Source: Notamacropus eugenii (taxonomy: Eukaryota; Chordata; Mammalia; Diprotodontia; Macropodidae). Taken from it: a stretch of 64,000 bases of DNA. A program made the position numbers and the translations under genes. This document shows positions 10,351 through 22,574 of the stretch, in pieces. The notes under the pieces are model-generated. The model saw only the letters and a program-made list of their open reading frames with translations, searched no databases and was not told the origin of the DNA. The stretch's first letter is position 1. Each line of letters starts with the position of its first letter. The stretch spans positions 224,861,528 to 224,925,527 of the forward strand of contig NC_092876.1 of assembly GCF_028372415.1 (NCBI RefSeq), read 5' to 3'.

Positions 10351-11085
10351 ACTAGAAGAAATGACATCGGCATCCTATTACTTTACCTCACAAGTCACAT
10401 TAAGCCCTGAAAAAGAAAAATTCCCACCTGGAAAGAAGCCTTAACTACTTTTTTTTAACTTTGGTATGTTCTCTGCAATCCCTTTTGGGTTTTTTGGGGG
10501 GTGGGGAGGGTCTGGTCTGGTTGCTAATGTTACAAACGTATTACACAATGAGAATAGTAAGAGAGGAATAGATTAAATGCCATAATCTTGAAATGATTTT
10601 CTGTTTAAATAAGAGCAGAAAATTTAACAAAATGGAAAAAGCATAAGGACCTTAAAGACAATAGAAAAGAAAATTTGTAAAACAAAACAAAACTCATTTT
10701 AACCTTGAAAGATGAGGCAAAAAAAAAAAAAAAATCTTCTGATATATCAAGCTAGAAAACAAGACGTGGCCTAATGGCCTGAGAGAAAAATGCTGCCAGA
10801 CATGGATCCTTATTTACCGGCAAGACAGCATAAAACCAGTTTTGTATTAATTGCTGGCAAACAGCCTGTTTTCAACAAACCCCAATGGCAAATCCTATGC
10901 TACTTTCCCTGGTGCTTAGTTAGAAAGGCATTTAGATTTGAGCTTCAGTGCCTGTCCAGTGATAGTCCCATTTCATTTGTGTTAGTGTGAAATTCCAGAC
11001 ATTACATCATTGGCAGATAAGACAAAAGTGAATTTTATTGGTAAATCAAGTTGTAAATCTTTTTTCTCTCCTAAGTAGTACACTA

Positions 11086-11099
11086 CCACCACCTAGTGG
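11086..11099 (-). promoter_or_regulatory. CTCF-like motif
   Basis: The minus strand reads CCACTAGGTGGTGG, matching the CTCF core CCASYAGRKGGCRS except T for C near the end. Sequence match only. Confidence 0.3.
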
Positions 11100-11321
11100 A
11101 TCAATTCTTTCCAAGGTGATGTAGAAAAAAGTTAAACAAAGGTATATTCTTTGTATATTCTTATAATATCAAAATGACACAAGGCTGAAGGTAGATAAAA
11201 AATAATATAAAAGTCCTCCCCTCAGCCTTTTTAAAAATCCTTTATGCCTTCTGCTCCCATTAGATTTAAATTGAGGTAGTCTTTTAAATATAACATTAAT
11301 CTCTAATAAACTGTAAAATAT

Positions 11322-11425
11322 CTCACATTTATATAATGCAGTGAGGTTAACAAAGTAATTTCCTCATGGCAACCCTGTGAGGTTGCCTGGCACATAGCAG
11401 GTAGCCAATAAATGCATACTGATCA
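11322..11425. repeat. MIR (antisense) next to L2 tail (sense)
   Basis: CACATTTATATAATGCAGTG and CTCATGGCAACCCTGTGAGG are the MIR 3' end reversed. GCCTGGCACATAGCAGGTAG and AATAAATGCATACTGATC form an L2 3' terminus. Confidence 0.65.
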
Positions 11426-11924
11426 ATTAATATTTGCAAATCTTAAATATTTCTCCATTTTCAAAAAGTGCTTGTGATAATCCCTTTCATAAAAATTTCA
11501 TTTACCCTTAAATCAGTATCGAGTCCCCACAAAAATCTTCTACTGAAATTAAAATATCCTTGATGTTAAATCACCAGCATCATTTGGCTAAGATAAATGT
11601 AAAAATGTTTTCTTATTATGTATATGCAAGCTACAGTAAGTCATCATTTAAAATAACTAAAAACATGAACCAGAATTAATGAAAATTTCTAAAATACTCA
11701 ATATTTTCAGAAAAATATAGTTCTCTAACCAGATTTAAGCAATTTGAGAGTAGACCAGCCATGTCAATATTTTGTATCCCCCACACTAACTAACAGCATC
11801 CAACTCTCGATCTTTTTATTCATTTGCAGAACTCTTATGAAATTCTTGTTCTTGAGACCTGGATTTCAATATTTTAAGTTTTTAAACTTTACTCTCCTGA
11901 TCACTTGTTCCTAGACTTTTCCTA

Positions 11925-13205
11925 ACAGTGAGTCTTCCACAGGGTTGTTCCCTAAGGCCTCTTCTCTTCTCCCTCTCTCTCAGTAACCTTATTAGCTTCC
12001 ATGGATTTAGCTATCAATGCAGATGACTCCCAGACTTATACAACCTTCAATGCTGCATCATCAGCTGTACATTGGATATTTCAAATTGAATATTCTAGAG
12101 AAATAGTAAACTCATATCCAAAAAATAAACTTATCTTGCCCCTTAAACTTCCTCTCTTCCAATTTATCTTCTCTCAAAGGCATCACCGTCATTCCAGGCT
12201 CTCAGGCTTGTTAACTTCAGCAGCATCCTCAACTCCTCCCTCTCTCTCACATGGAATCAGTGGCCCAATCTTATTGTTTCTACTTTCACAACATTTCTTG
12301 CTTTTGATTCCTCGCCTTGGGCATAGCTGCCACTTTAGTTCAGCTCTCACCAGCCTTTGCTTAGATTATTTTAAGGGTCTCCTAATCAGTCTCTCTGCCT
12401 CAAATTTTTCCCATTCCAGTCCATCCTACATAAGGCTGACAAAATAATTTTCCTTAAGCAGAGATCTAGCCATTTGTCATCCTTATGCAACCAATTCCTT
12501 TGTTTTCCTCTTGCTTATAGAAATAAAATGTAAACTCCTAGAAATAGTTTTTAAAGAGCTACACAAACTGGACTCACCAAACCTAATTTTCCAGCCTTAA
12601 AGGACATGACTCCCCATCCTAAATACTTTGTCATCTAGCCCAACTGGACTTCTCTCTGTTCCTTATATACAACATTCAATCTCCCACTTCCATGCTTTTG
12701 CACTGGATATCCTCCATGCCTAACCTAGAATGTACTACCTCCTTATATCTGCTTCATAGTCTCTCTTATTTAAGAAACTATTCAAGTATCATCTTCTGAA
12801 TGAAACCTTACCTTCTTTCCCCCATATCATACCATGACGTGCACAGCCCTCCCTCACTCAAAACAAAGTCAAGTGCAAGTCATGTCATTATTTCTCTGAT
12901 GGCATGGTCTTCTTTAGCAACAAAGGATGAACATACATACACCATATTTACCTCTCTCTCTCTCTGTATATAGACACACACAAACATACCATATATATGT
13001 ACATACATGTAAAAATATATGCTTTATAAATAGGCTGTATATACTTTTATATGTACTTGTCTCCCCCTATTAGAATACAAGGCAATTGCAAGTTGGAATT
13101 GTTTCATTCTTTGTGCTTGTACCTACCCTCTTGTACCACCACCACCCCGGGGGCTCCACAGCCCCAGGCCCATAATAGGTGTTAAAAATGAACGCTTGCT
13201 TTATT
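11925..13205 (+). repeat. L2 LINE, RT C-terminus to 3' end, interrupted by WSINE1-like SINE
   Basis: AGGCCTCTTCTCTTCTCCCT, ATCAATGCAGATGACTCCCA, GGCATCACCGTCATTCCAGG, AGAAATAAAATGTAAACTCC and GTCTCCCCCTATTAGAATAC are in the L2 order, ending near GTGTTAAAAATGAACGCTTG. The 148-codon frame at 12001-12447 is a relic of the L2 reverse transcriptase region, not a host gene. A SINE cuts it at about 12833-12950. Confidence 0.8.
12833..12950 (+). repeat. WSINE1-like SINE, 3' part, inside L2
   Basis: CACAGCCCTCCCTCACTCAA, AACAAAGTCAAGTGCAAGTC, ATGTCATTATTTCTCTGATG and ATGGTCTTCTTTAGCAACAA. The same body occurs at 51165-51262. It is followed by tail-derived ACATAC/(CT)n simple sequence to about 13020. 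Confidence 0.75.
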
Positions 13206-14261
13206 GATCTGAGGGTAGGAATCTTAACAATCTGCAGACAGTTTTGGTTGGCAAACCCAGTAAATTTTAAATATTCTTCAATTATGTGGCTACCTTTATT
13301 AAAATATTAAAATTAAGATAAAAGGGACGGGTAAGAAAACAATACGCACTGTGGGAATTCAGATAACACTACAATATCATCATAACAGAATAAGTTCTAT
13401 GGATAAACTCCTATAAAGAAACTGCATCATACCAAGACCAACTTTGTCCACAAAGTACTTTGTGGTACTTTAGAACATAAAACTTTTTTTAAGCTTCACT
13501 AAAGAAAAAAGAAAGGTCTCGTGAGTATTACCCACATATTAAATGTTATAACTTTCTTTGCTTGCATTTATTTGGTTCATCAAAGAACCAAAGAAAATCT
13601 AGGAATATAACTCTAAACAACGGCCCCGAATCACACTTAACATTTCTCATAATCTCTACCAATTAGGAATATAAACAAGTTAGAGAGGATTAAAAGCTGA
13701 CAGTGAAAATAAGCAGAAAATCTGTATCACAAATAGGAAAGAACCAGCATTTAATTAATTCAGACAAGCTCCTCCTCTTCCCTTTCCCTCTCTGGGCAGA
13801 GGCTGGAATAGTGGACAATTATTCCTCAGTCTAAAAAACTATCTTAAAAATACAATTAGTGGGAATAAATTTGAGGAAATATGTACACACTAATATAGCA
13901 AATTAGTTGTATGATTAAATCAAAACATGTTTGTTGTTGTCATTTCTTCCCCAGCCACCGCTGCCAACGTAACTGGCACCCAAAACTCAAGCTCTGTTTT
14001 TCTCCAATAATGAACATCTGTGACCAACAATAAACTTTCTCAAATTGGCACACAGTGGGAAATGTAACTGATGGCGGAGGACTCAACTGAGGAGAATCTT
14101 CCTCATTTGTTTTTGCTTTCATCTGTTTTGTGCCTTGTGACCATGAAAAGGCCAGTCATGGACTATGGGAGGAGCACAGAACAGGCACACTCCATCCAGG
14201 CATGGATGTGCTCTTGTCTCTATACCTCCTACTGAAAGCAGCTGTTAGACACTGTACTTAC

Positions 14262-14349
14262 CCATCTACAAGTCCTTGCTGAATGATCAATCGTTGAGCC
14301 TCATCTCTGGAAATTCTGTGATGAAACCATGGCTGTGCCCTATGAATAG
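14262..14349 (-). CDS. GRB14: GRB14 coding exon: SH2 domain start (inferred exon 12)
   Basis: 88 nt: two bases finish the split Ala codon, 28 codons follow ([20 protein letters not shown], then IIQQGLVD), and the last two bases start a Gly codon. It contains the SH2 opening signature [12 protein letters not shown] and the alphaA helix. The acceptor is tttctccag; the donor is consensus gtaagt. Only A for S and R for K differ from human in the first 14 residues. Confidence 0.96.
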
Positions 14350-14482
14350 CTGGAGAAATTATATGAATATATTTCAAGATTTCTCTCTTAAGATTACAAG
14401 TCAAGTGAAGTTTCTACCACATCCATCCTGAAGTCAGCTACACATTTACAGGAATTCTATTTCCAGTAACAAACAAACATAC

Positions 14483-14552
14483 CTAAGTTTGCTGAGGAAC
14501 TTTGAGAAGCAGTGGGGCTACCATGTGCGTTCAGTCGTAAACATCCTTTTTT
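14483..14552 (-). CDS. GRB14: GRB14 coding exon: BPS-SH2 linker (inferred exon 11)
   Basis: 70 nt, 23 codons and the first base of a split Ala codon: KKGCLRLNAHGSPTASQSSS, then ANL. The acceptor is ccctgctcag and the donor gtatgt. KKGCLRL and HGSP match human. The Ser-rich stretch after it differs slightly (SQSSSANL against SSQSSATNM, one residue shorter and one rebalanced by the next junction). The segment is a flexible tether to the SH2 domain. Confidence 0.93.
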
Positions 14553-14645
14553 CTGAGCAGGGAAGGAAAAAAAGCACTTTTCAAATTTTCAATGGAAAAA
14601 AACAAAAATTATAAATAATCTTTTAAAAAGAAATTTTTATTATAC

Positions 14646-14762
14646 CCTCCATGCTAATCCTTCTTCAACAGCAACTGAAAGAGCTTCAGTAGGATTTTCT
14701 ATAACTCTGCTTTTATGGCCTGAGAAGTCCATTGCAACAAGGGAATTCTCTGAGATGCTTCT
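14646..14762 (-). CDS. GRB14: GRB14 coding exon: BPS core (inferred exon 10)
   Basis: 117 nt, 39 codons, phase 0 at both ends: [20 protein letters not shown], then [19 protein letters not shown]. This is the heart of the BPS motif, which binds the substrate groove of the active insulin receptor kinase and inhibits it. It is nearly identical to human; only H for Q in SGHKSR differs. The acceptor is an uninterrupted T run ending cag. The donor agg|gtataa is clearly sub-consensus. The intron to the next exon is 93 bases. Confidence 0.96.
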
Positions 14763-15144
14763 CTGAAAAAAAATTCACTTTTAATATTAAAATTTTTTGG
14801 TAGGTTGTCTTCCAATATTGTTCTTCATTCTAGGGCATGATGATCCACCGAGCAAGGAGGGCTGACAAACCAAACCAAAAACCTTCAGGGAAATTAAGAA
14901 GTTAAAACATCTGTGGGTTTCTTTTATTATAGAGGTCCTAAAACAGAAAAAAAAAAACATTTGTTTTGATTATTTTAAGTGGTTAGTACAATAAGATTAA
15001 GTTAACAGACTACAAAGATTAAAAACATACAGTACAGAGAGAATCCATCTGTCAAGTGAAGCAATACTATCTGCTCACATTCTCATTTAGGGTTGAAAAA
15101 ATACAACTCAGAAGGGAATAATCATTTCAATGGCCTTCAATAAT

Positions 15145-15446
15145 CTTTTTAGTTCTTGCTGGCATGAGACAATGTCTCTCTCATCCCTTTGTTCAGCATT
15201 AAGAGACCTGTCTTTAGAGCACTTATATTTATTTGTTTTATCTCACTAAGTGAAAATTGTGTTTTATAAAGTTACAGGATAATCTAGAATTTTCAGTTAA
15301 GAGAGAAATTATCTTGTAACTTTATAAAACACAATTTTCACTTTGTAAGGCAGAACAAATAAAACTGAGAGCTCTAAAAACAAATCTCTTTATGCTGAAC
15401 AAAGGGATGAGAGAGACATTGTCTGATGCCAGCAAAAACTAAAAAG
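15145..15446. mobile_element. 302-bp palindromic (MITE-like) element in intron 9
   Basis: Arms of about 140 bases, 15145-15286 and 15305-15446, are reverse complements at roughly 88%. The ends are CTTTTTAGTTCTTGCTGGCA and TGCCAGCAAAAACTAAAAAG. The best-matched inner part is AAGTGAAAATTGTGTTTTAT. The loop is under 20 bases. It looks like a foldback non-autonomous DNA transposon. No clear target duplication is visible, so the superfamily is open. Confidence 0.75.
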
Positions 15447-15609
15447 CCTATATGCCATCTTGATTCAATCCAACAACTTTCTCCATTTCTTTCCTCCAAA
15501 GTTGTGAACAGACACCCTGATATCTAATTATCAATTTTTGTAGTAATAGTAGTAGATGAGATTTGCTTCCCAACAACACTGAGTCAGTAGTCCTTAGACT
15601 AGCAAACTG

Positions 15610-15632
15610 CAAAAATAAATAAATAAATAAAC
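15610..15632 (+). repeat. (AAAT)n microsatellite
   Basis: AAAAATAAATAAATAAATAA; short and possibly a SINE tail remnant. Confidence 0.7.
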
Positions 15633-17055
15633 CGGAGTCAGTAGAATCTCAATTCGGGCGACAATAGAGTTGAACACACCGTATTTCGTCTCTCCACCCC
15701 CACCCCCAAATAATGATAACCTTCCAAAAGGACACAGAGTCTTTAATAGTTATTTCCCATCAGATAATAAGGAAAGGGCAAAAATAAAAATGAAGATCTA
15801 ATGGTAAATTAGTTTCCTACCTGCATCTGGGGGACCCCATGGCTCAGTAAGGACTTTTTAGATCTGTCTTCTTGGATCCAGCCAGTCCTTGTTTCATATA
15901 ACAGATCACAGTCAAATATGTGTTTGAATAAAAACACTCCCCACAAAAAATCTTAGGACTTACTTCGTGCCACATAGCACTTCAGAGTATATTACCATAT
16001 TGTGATGTTGTCTTCAAACCACACTGGAGCAGCCAACCATCTTTTTTTATGTTTCATCTCTATTTCTAGAGATCCTGCATGCAATCTTCCATTTGTTAGA
16101 GGGTCCTTTATGTTATAACTGACAGCTGCTCTTTCCAGACAGATGCTGTCTCTGTAATCTCTATTTGCTGTCACACCTTAGTTTGCCCTTTTCACCCCGT
16201 GATCTTATGGGCACGGCTGTCGACCAGCCAGATGTACTTCTGCTTTGCTGACATTAATGAAACGCCTCCACCTGCCTCAAACACATAGGTCTGCACTGAG
16301 TATCTAGCCTCCATCATAATGGTAGCTTTATCCTTAGAATATCTCTATCTTCACATGCCAAGATGGGCTATGTAATCTAAAGTTTCTGATAACATAGAAA
16401 TACTGTTAGGAAAGAAAAATAAACACAATCAGGTGTTTCTTTTTTTTTCCTGGAGTACATAAGTCAGCAATGAAAAAAAAACAAGATCTTATACCCCTAA
16501 TTACTTGACTGTAAGGGGGGAGAAAACCAATGCAGGAATACAGAAAGTGTCTATTTCCCCTGGCATAATGACAATTAAAAGTATGAAGAATTTATCTCTA
16601 ACACAGAAATGTGAGGAATAATCTGACTTAAAGAGTTGTTTTCAGCTTGTTCATTCTACCACAGAGGAAAGCAACAGTAAAAGCATTATTAGAATCTGTG
16701 AAGTTAAGTTAAAAATCTCCTTTTTCTAGCATTTTCCTCTGAGGAATGGACAAAGTACTCCCTGTACAGAGAAGGCTCTGTGGCTTCACCAGGACCCATC
16801 AAGTTAATATCCTAAGCCATCAAGATATGATTTTTGCATTGAAATATCCCACTATCAGTAAGATTTGCATTCTCCTTATCTTTTCTGGGACTAGTAAAGG
16901 ACAAAAACACTCATTATCACCTATTCCTACTTTTACTCTTATTGTGATACAGCTGGTTAGGATCAGCAGTTCAGCTGATAGCAAGAAATAGAGATTCTTG
17001 ATGTACAAACAGCTGACGTTCTTACATGTGTTTATAAGCTATTGGTATGCCTCAT

Positions 17056-17338
17056 TAGGCAGTTAGGTGGTACGATGGATAAAATGAAGGATCTAAAGTC
17101 AGAAAGAACCTAGTTCAAATCCTGCCTTAGTCACTTAGAAGTTGTGTGACTCTGGGCAAGTTAGTTAAAGTCTTTTTACTTCATTTTCCTCATCTGTAAA
17201 ATGGAGATTGCAATATTATGTATGATAATTATACATATTATCACTGTACTTACCTGCCAGGATTATGAGGATAAAAATCAGACATTTGTAAAGCACCCTA
17301 AAAACTTTAAAAAGTTACATAATGCTAGTTTTCATTAC
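17056..17338 (+). repeat. Full-length tRNA-derived core-SINE (MIR/Ther type)
   Basis: GGCAGTTAGGTGGTACGATG (tRNA-like head), CCTAGTTCAAATCCTGCCTT, GTTGTGTGACTCTGGGCAAG, TCCTCATCTGTAAAATGGAG, and the MIR-like 3' end TTTGTAAAGCACCCTAAAAA. Confidence 0.8.
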
Positions 17339-17559
17339 TATTGAGGGTGGTATTATGAAAAAATCCCTACTTTTGAAAGGGAATGAGCAAAGCAGTCATT
17401 TAAATATGCCACTGGGATTCTGTGTGAGCAAAAGGAATCACAGACTGTACCCTTGATGTAAAAAGTTATTCTTAAGCACAATTTTAAAATAGTGGAGGAT
17501 AGCAATGTTGCAACTAAAATCAGGCCTTCACAAATGTCCCTGTATGAATCAAAAACAGT

Positions 17560-17800
17560 TGCTCCACCGACAGCATATGCACAAATAAACGTCCTTGTCG
17601 CATTTATGATGAATCAGGGAGGCAGGACCCAATAGTTCACATACTGCTCTTACATTTCCATTCAGGTTTTGTTTTTGTTTTTTTTCTGGAAAGCAATCTG
17701 CATTTTAAAGGATCTGCATTCATTGTTTTATAAATATATTGTGGTGTTAGGTGATAAGTGAGTCATTAGTAGATGAAAGGACTCAATGCAAAAGGATTAA
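17560..17800 (+). repeat. Unclassified repeat B, copy 1
   Basis: GCATATGCACAAATAAACGT, TTTTCTGGAAAGCAATCTGC, ATCTGCATTCATTGTTTTAT, and AAATATATTGTGGTGTTAGG pair with copy 2 at 18830-19000. The family is not recognised. Confidence 0.55.
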
Positions 17801-18829
17801 TCCCATACCAGTCTTTTCATTCATAAATAAACTCAGAAGATGGTCAACAGTTGTACTACCTCCAAATAGGGTACATACCTGCATACTGTTACTTTCAGAA
17901 CATGAGTGATGAGGACAGATGGATAGTAATATATTTTCTAAAAATTAAACAACTGCCCACCCCCCAAAAAAATTAAGTTGCTGTCTTGAACAGCAGAATT
18001 TTAGTTCTTTGAAAAAGAAAGTGCAGCTACCAAAGGAAGATGTTGGGTTTTCTGTGTGTGCGTGTTTGTGTGTGTCTGTTACACACACACACCCTTTTAG
18101 GATTAGGTCTGCAATAACTATTGCTATCCAATGCATATGGGGTCTTATTGATTTAGCATTCCTTCCCAATGATACAGATCAATTCACTAACGCCTTCCCA
18201 TGCCTAAGTTTACCAAAGAAGTTTAGCCAACACAATTCTCTATATTCTCTGGATATCACAAGAATATAATAACCCTCAAACTCACAAATCTATTTTTCTT
18301 GTGCATAAGGATAAGTGATCAAATTATTTGCAAAATGCTCATTTTAAAGTGGTCACTTTTAGAAAATTCAACAAGATACGTAGCTCTTAGTTTGTGGTTT
18401 GTAGGCAGAACAATACAAAGATGGAAACTCACTCTTCTGTAACTTAAAGTAACATCACTAACTGCTTCGGAGCTCTTTTCCTGTATAGTCTATCAAGCTT
18501 TCTAATCAACATTATTTCATGCCTCATTCCTAGAACTGAGCATTTCATCTGCTACATTACACGTAGGGTAAATGTTCTTTCCTTGGGCACAGCCATGAAG
18601 AGAATATTTTAAATCCAAGAGCAAATGCAGGTTCCAAAAATACAAGTTAATCTACTTGTAACACCAGCATGGAAATCTAAATTCTAAATATATTTATCAT
18701 TATGGGGTACCTCCAAGATAGCATGCTATATATTTAAAGTACAGAAATGTATTTCTTGAATTAACATACAGGAAATTAAAGTCAGATCTTGAGTAAGGGA
18801 AATAGGTATTTGTATTGTAGCACATTTTA

Positions 18830-19000
18830 AAGGACCCCATGCTATGATGCATGCACCAATAAATGCCCTGGTTGCGTAGATAATTAATTAGTACCATTCC
18901 ATTTTTTTTCTAGAAGGTGATCTACACTTAGACAAATCTACATTCATAGTTTTATAAATACATTGTAGTGATGGGTCGTAAGCCAAGAGTTGAAAGAATA
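18830..19000 (+). repeat. Unclassified repeat B, copy 2
   Basis: GATGCATGCACCAATAAATG, TTTTCTAGAAGGTGATCTAC, ATCTACATTCATAGTTTTAT and AAATACATTGTAGTGATGGG. Same order and spacing as copy 1, about 1.25 kb away, with roughly 70-75% identity. Confidence 0.55.
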
Positions 19001-19482
19001 TCATGCCTTAGTCTTCCCAGGTCCAAATGACTGGCTGAATTAAAAAAGCAAACCTTTCACAATCACACAAATTCACTCATGAAATTAATATGATCTACAA
19101 TTTCACTATTAAGAGCTGATTCTTAAAATAACTTTTCTCAAATATTTCAAGTACAGCTCAAAAACACAGATACAATTTTCAACAAACTTGTAAGGAACAA
19201 ATGACGCTTAACTGGGAAGGGGATATATCAAGAAATACCGTGAAAAAACAAAAAGCATTAATAAAACTTGAAAAATAAACTGCAAAGCATAACAAAAGTA
19301 AAATGAGACCGATAACAAAGGGACATCATCACATAAGATTTCTGTGATAAGTCTAGAGAAAAGAAAATAAAACATGCCTGTTCATTATTTCTTCCTAGTG
19401 AAGTAATATAACTTAGAACACCAAACTGAACAGTATCACATTAAAGTAAGGGACAAATTCAGTACACTGGCACAGTACTTAC

Positions 19483-19563
19483 CATAGGCGACATGTTCTG
19501 AGAGCTGCAACCACTTCTCCCTGGACATGGATGCATATAATTCTGGTACAGCTGCATCCCATA
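19483..19563 (-). CDS. GRB14: GRB14 coding exon: start of BPS region (inferred exon 9)
   Basis: 81 nt, 27 codons, phase 0 at both ends: YGMQLYQNYMHPCPGRSGCS, then SQNMSPM. The acceptor is ctttttgcag and the donor is consensus gtaagt. It links the PH domain to the BPS (between PH and SH2) segment, the part that inserts in the receptor kinase as a pseudosubstrate. HPCPGRSG replaces human HPYQGRSG, and SQNMSPM replaces SQSISPM. The invariant GRSGCSSQ is retained. Confidence 0.95.
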
Positions 19564-20097
19564 CTGCAAAAAGAAATGAATATCTTCATCACTTTCATCT
19601 CATTAATTACAGAGAAGAAATGTCTCTCTCATGCAAAAATATCATCTTCACATTTTACTTCTCACTTTAATTTATCACAATACTTTGTAATTGTACACGT
19701 TCAATTTAAAATAACTTCTGAAATATATATGTATAAAATCAGAAGCTTTGCTAAAGAAAAAATCAGAAGTGAGTTGTGGTTTAAAAAAAAAAAAACACCT
19801 TAGAACACTACCTAATGGAAGTCATCATTTCTCTCCAAAATTCAAGTTTCCAAAGATCACAGAATATCATTTCTATATTACTTATTTAAACATCAAATAG
19901 GCTGTATTTTGTGAAGCATGCTGCTTGCCAGTTGGGAAACTTAAACAAATTACTGGATAACCAAGTTAAAATTTGTTATACAATTTGGTCTTAAATCTCT
20001 TAAGATTCCATGTTTACAAAAAGCACACAGGGAGGATTCATTTTCCTAAAAATGAATGCTATGAAGTGGTTGCAGATAGTTGAATTTGCACTGAAGT

Positions 20098-20190
20098 TAT
20101 AATTATGTAAAATATGGTAACAAGTTTCAGTCCAATGGAAATATGCAATGCTAATTCAAATAATGTGATCACTTTACAGGATTTGTTATT
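20098..20190 (+). repeat. Unclassified repeat C, copy 1
   Basis: ATAATTATGTAAAATATGGT, CCAATGGAAATATGCAATGC and TAATGTGATCACTTTACAGG pair with 22948-23035. Confidence 0.5.
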
Positions 20191-20603
20191 TGAGCTAAAT
20201 GGGACCTAGCTGTACCTTTAAAAGGTTCCTTCCAATAGAGAACCATAGGATTCAGAACAGTGAATCAAGGTCTATAGATTATTTTAAAAATTCTCACATA
20301 GTTAAGACTCCTGAGGTCATGTCTTTAGGTGTCATAGGCAATGTTTTAGAAAAATCAAATACTTTGGTGATGTCAAAAGTATTGTCACTTCTTTCATTTT
20401 TTGCTCAAATTTCCAGGAATTCAAAGTAGAAGGGAACAGGGAAAAGAATTCCACATTCAAGCAGAAGAACAAATGAACACAGGTCATTTGAACACAAGCA
20501 AAAAATGCTTACTCTCAACATTAATCTTTACATTATGCATGTTGTTAGCGTTTATACAATAGACAGTCAAGCAGCAAGAAAACACCTGGAAAGCAAATCT
20601 AGA

Positions 20604-20916
20604 GCAGAAGTTCTTAACCTGGGGTCTGGGAACTTTATATATGCATTATATGTATACACATATGTATGCATATAAGTATATGCACATATATGTGGGCATA
20701 TACCCATTTGTGTACATATGTGTATATATGTATATCCATGTGTGCATGTTTTATATATCTAAATAACTGTTTTTCAACATAATTGGTTTCCTTTTGTAAC
20801 ACTACACACTTTACTTTGTACATTTAAAATATTATTCTGAGAAGGGACCCACAGACTTCACCAGAACACTAAAGGGATCCATGACATACAAAAAAAAGGA
20901 GTTAAAAATTCCTGAT
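20604..20916. mobile_element. hAT-like non-autonomous DNA transposon with internal (TATG)n expansion, copy 1
   Basis: Inverted ends: GCAGAAGTTCTTAACCTGGG and GGAGTTAAAAATTCCTG. Inside lie TTATTCTGAGAAGGGACCCA and AAAGGGATCCATGACATAC. A TATATG/CATATA microsatellite (20637-20757) enlarges the middle. The ends recall the CAG..GTTCTTAACC termini of hAT-Charlie-type elements; the name is not certain. Confidence 0.6.
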
Positions 20917-21542
20917 ATAATTGCTATTGCGATTTGAGATATGTGAAAAATGCAATTCCTTTCCACAAACTTGTTTTTGAGTAGTTGTCTCCTGAAACTG
21001 GGGGCTATTCCTTTAGGCTTATTCTGCTTTCTACATGAAACATCAATGCAACAGGATTTCTTTCTACTCCGTGATAAATTGTCTTCTTTGCAAAGAGCTA
21101 CAATTTACTTAAAAGAGAGATTTAGGGTAAGCAGTGGAATGAAAATCTCACCCTCAGGATGTATATTGTTGGAAATACTTGAAACTATTCAGAAGAATTA
21201 GCTCCTCCTAGAGATATTTTTTAACTTCAAAAATGGGAAAAGAACTTATGTTGCATGCACCAACTTATTTTTAAGTCAAAGAAAAAGGATGATTTTTAAG
21301 GTTCTGTTTTTACCCCATACAGATAAACAGCTTTATCTATACATCTATATTAAACTCCTTTTTCAATCTTAAATTATCTGATGCTTTTCTTTAATTATTT
21401 GAAGAAAAATGATCATTGGATCTGTGGGTATTTTCTCCAAAGGTGTGGATCTTAACCTATCCATGCCTTCTCATTCATGAAGATTCTTATACATGGATGG
21501 AGAATCTACCCAGTGCCCTTGAGGGAATCCTCTAGTCAGGAT

Positions 21543-21651
21543 CCTTAATGAAAGGATTTATTCTGTAAAAGTTGGACTCCATCTAAAAGCCACACCCAAG
21601 GATTCAGAAGGCCACATATGGCCTTGAGGCTACAGGTTCCCCACCCCTGCT
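21543..21651. mobile_element. Half of a palindromic hAT-type MITE
   Basis: AAAGCCACACCCAAGGATTC, AGAAGGCCACATATGGCCTT and GGCTACAGGTTCCCCACCCC/TG form the right half and terminus of a foldback element whose other end should read CAGGGGTGGGGAACC. The left half is absent. I remember this family as common in opossum. Confidence 0.6.
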
Positions 21652-22574
21652 ATTTCTTTTACTATTTTGTGGGCTCCAATACAATACACAGGCTAATTCA
21701 CTGTCCATGTTATCCCTTCCTCTCATTGCATGACTGACCCATTTACTTTTGTATTCATGAATTTCTCCTGATGATGCTTTAATTGGGGAATTAGAAGGGG
21801 CAGGGAGGGGAGAGTTAAATGGTTCCTTGTGCATAAATAAAAAAATCTTTTGCATTAGGATACAGTCTACTTATATTCATTATATATCTTTTCATTACCA
21901 TTTTGGTCACTTGTAATTTGTATTCTAAGATTGTAACATTCAAGATTTGCATTCCACGTAACATTATTAGAACACTAATTTTTAAATACGTGCTTTAAGT
22001 ACATTTTGAATAGGTTTTAAATATGTGTTTTCATGACATTAGAACCACTAAAACTGCAACAAAATTTCCAAAATTTATTTCAACCCACTAGCCTCTTTCT
22101 AGTCAGTTCTAGGGGTTTAGATGATTGTCCATTAGTAGTGCCTGTCTAAAATATACATACTAATGAACTAATTGGACAGGTGGACCATCAGAAAGTATGT
22201 CATGTTCTGGATAATACGTATTTGTCATTAACTTGATTTATCTTTTCCTGCATGGATTACTAGGTAATATCCTAGAAAGGTTCTCTTTATGATTATATTA
22301 AGATGGTAGAAGATTTCTTGATAGCAAACTGTTTAGTGATGCTCTGCTTATCAGTATCAAGTTAGGAATAAAACAAGGAGACATAGGTGATTTCCGGGAT
22401 CACAGGATATCTGCACAAAATCTAAACGGAAGAGAAATTCCCCATAGATGATGTCTACTTGGTACAATTTAAAAATGATACCTGATTGGCCCAGAATGTC
22501 ATAGGAATGTTTCAGTGAGCTTCCTAACTACTCCCACTACAATGGTTCAATTTACAGTCACCTCACCATCACGG

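Noticed and set aside
12001-12447. 148-codon plus-strand frame
   Set aside because: The DNA follows the L2 LINE ORF2 region; it is a relic of a transposon.
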